From: Streptomyces sp. MNU76
GTDB lineage: Bacteria > Actinomycetota > Actinomycetes > Streptomycetales > Streptomycetaceae
DNA: 64,000 nt
Reading direction: 5' to 3'
Assembly (NCBI RefSeq): GCF_020982545.1
Contig: NZ_JAJKLK010000030.1
Span: forward strand, 62,001-126,000
A program made the position numbers and the translations under genes. This document shows positions 62,765-64,000 of this stretch, in pieces (within the stretch, counting starts at the first letter, position 1; every line of letters begins with the position of its first letter). The notes below the pieces were generated by a model. The model was not told the origin of the DNA and ran no database searches. It was given only the letters and a program-made list of their open reading frames with translations.

Positions 62765-63826
62765 TCAAGGGGTGAGCACGAACCGGATCGGGTCGCCGAT
62801 CTTCTTCTCCAGCCGGCTGACGGCGTCGGCGGCTTCGGCCAGCGGGATGTGGGCGGTGATGGAGGGGGCCAGGTCGAGCCGGCCGGTGGAAGCCAGGCCG
62901 ATGAGCTGGGTCACGTGTTCAGGTCCGGAGCCGTAGTGGCCACGGATCTGGTTGCCGCGGAAGCAGAACTCTGTGCTGTCGGTGACGGTGAGGGGCTTGG
63001 GGGTGAGTCCAGCCAGTACCAGCACCCCGCCGGGGCCCAGGACGGCCGCGGCCTGCTCACGGACCACGGGGACGCCGGCGAAGTCGAAGGCGGCGTCCAG
63101 GCCACGGCCACCAGTGGCGAGGTCCACGGCAGCGGCGAAGTCCGCCGCGGCAGGGTCGAGCGCGAAGTCGGCGCCGAAGGCGAGGGCGCGCTCGCGGGCC
63201 TTCGGCAGCGGGTCGATGGCGATGACGGGGGTCGCCCCGGCCAGGCGGGCGAGCCGGATGCCGTGCGCGCCCAGGCCGCCCGCACCCCAGATGCCGACGG
63301 CCTGCGCCGGGCGGACAGCACCCGTCCCGACAATCGCGGCGTAGGGGGTGGAGACCGCGTCGGGGATGATCGCGGCCTGGTCGAACGGCAAGTGGTCGGG
63401 GATCGGGGCGAGCGTGTCCTCGCGGGCGATCGCGTACTCGGCCCAGCCGCCGTCGTAGTCGACTCCACGGGTCAGCGGCATCCGGCACGATGAGCGCCGC
63501 ATGCAGTCGTCGCACTGGCCGCACGCCTGCCCGGCCTGCAGAGCGACACGCATGCCGGGGGCCCAATCCCCCATCAGGTCCGGGCCGAGGGTGTGGACAA
63601 CGCCCGCGACCTCGTGCCCGAGGGTGACCGCACGCGAGCGGACCACCTCGTCGACAGGGAAGGACGAGCTGAGGCTGCCGTCGATCAGGTGGACGTCGGA
63701 CAAACAGACTCCGGCGGCCCTGACCTCGACCAGCACCTCTCCAGGGCCGGGAACGGGGATGGCCACCTCCTCCACTGCAAACGTCTGAGTGTCCAGGTGG
63801 AGACGTCCGGCGAGCATGGTGTGCAT
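62765..63826 (-). CDS. Zinc-dependent alcohol dehydrogenase (MDR family)
   Basis: A 353-aa medium-chain dehydrogenase. Catalytic zinc ligands are Cys in AAGVCLSDVH and the GHE motif; structural zinc uses four Cys in ACGQCDDCMRRSSC. The NAD(P) motif is IWGAGGLGAHGIRLARLAG, and DAVSTPYAAIVG is typical of the family. It oxidises or reduces an alcohol/aldehyde of unknown identity. An inverted-repeat operator candidate lies about 150 bp upstream at the window edge, so its regulator probably lies just outside. Confidence 0.92.
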   Translation of the reverse strand: MHTMLAGRLHLDTQTFAVEEVAIPVPGPGEVLVEVRAAGVCLSDVHLIDGSLSSSFPVDEVVRSRAVTLGHEVAGVVHTLGPDLMGDWAPGMRVALQAGQACGQCDDCMRRSSCRMPLTRGVDYDGGWAEYAIAREDTLAPIPDHLPFDQAAIIPDAVSTPYAAIVGTGAVRPAQAVGIWGAGGLGAHGIRLARLAGATPVIAIDPLPKARERALAFGADFALDPAAADFAAAVDLATGGRGLDAAFDFAGVPVVREQAAAVLGPGGVLVLAGLTPKPLTVTDSTEFCFRGNQIRGHYGSGPEHVTQLIGLASTGRLDLAPSITAHIPLAEAADAVSRLEKKIGDPIRFVLTP

Positions 63827-63972
63827 GGTGTGACCTCGATTTCTTGGATGTCTATGGGCAGGGCCGCGAGGTCGCCATGACCCCGGTAACGCACTGGGGA
63901 AGGCAGGCCTCGGTGATCACGGGTCTGCCTTTGTGCCCGCAGGACGTGGCGGCATGAAGCCAACATACATCC

Positions 63973-63994
63973 GACATTGTCATTCGACAATGTC
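63973..63994. promoter_or_regulatory. 9-bp inverted repeat operator candidate
   Basis: GACATTGTC-ATTC-GACAATGTC, perfect arms, about 147 bp upstream of the alcohol dehydrogenase start and in an AT-richer stretch. Likely a TetR/MarR-type site in a divergent promoter. Confidence 0.6.
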
Positions 63995-64000
63995 CTTTGA

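Overview
The window is high-GC actinomycete DNA, almost certainly from a Streptomyces or close relative. Codon third positions are overwhelmingly G/C, GTG starts and GTGA/ATGA stop-start overlaps are common, the initiator tRNA has no encoded CCA, and the gene families are streptomycete-typical (type II PKS, ECF41 sigma factor, DUF6059-like small protein, Mrr-like protein).

Region 1 (1-9.2 kb) is the right part of an aromatic polyketide operon: a KS-alpha cut by the window edge, a KS-beta, a didomain aromatase/cyclase, an acyl-CoA-dehydrogenase-like protein, an Sfp-type PPTase, a free-standing condensation-domain protein, a 47-residue acidic peptide and a PPOX flavoprotein. No ACP or KR for this set lies in the window.

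Region 2 (9.3-23.4 kb) holds a complete angucycline-type PKS: TcmI-like cyclase, KS-alpha, KS-beta, ACP, KR and aromatase/cyclase. With it are three flavin monooxygenases, an AlpJ-family ABM oxygenase (the class that cleaves and contracts ring B), an O-methyltransferase fold with a degenerate SAM loop, and a myo-inositol-phosphate-synthase-like gene.

Region 3 (24-36.6 kb) is a hydrazine/diazo cassette of the fosfazinomycin/kinamycin type: 2x[4Fe-4S] ferredoxin, a 636-residue unknown protein, amidase, glutamine-synthetase-like enzyme, adenylosuccinate-lyase-like enzyme, GNAT acetyltransferase, CreE-like flavoprotein and CreD-like nitrosuccinate lyase. A response regulator lacking its phosphoacceptor Asp sits inside it.

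Region 4 (36.7-49.7 kb) carries a secreted ScyD/ScyE-like protein, further oxygenases, an NmrA-like reductase, an Alp1U/Lom6-like epoxide hydrolase, a PuuD-like gamma-glutamyl hydrolase candidate and two MFS exporters, interrupted by a TnpB element. Taken together, regions 2-4 predict a diazobenzofluorene (kinamycin/lomaiviticin-like) product: an angucycline is contracted to a benzofluorene, hydrazine is carried on glutamate, installed, freed of glutamate and oxidised to the diazo, while an epoxide hydrolase and exporters finish and export it.

Region 5 (49.9-60.1 kb) looks like flanking chromosome: an ECF41 sigma factor between two AhpD/carboxymuconolactone-decarboxylase-like genes with a matching promoter, two secreted alpha/beta hydrolases, and a CitMHS transporter / LysR / CoA-transferase / CitE-like lyase locus with two matching operator dyads. 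Region 6 (60.1-64 kb) has a broken two-gene plasmid/integrative-element module ending at tRNA-fMet, an Mrr-like nuclease and a zinc alcohol dehydrogenase.

At least five loci carry frameshifts that are repaired by adding one base to a short G or C run. This pattern points to base-call errors more than to true pseudogenes, and those genes should be read with that in mind.
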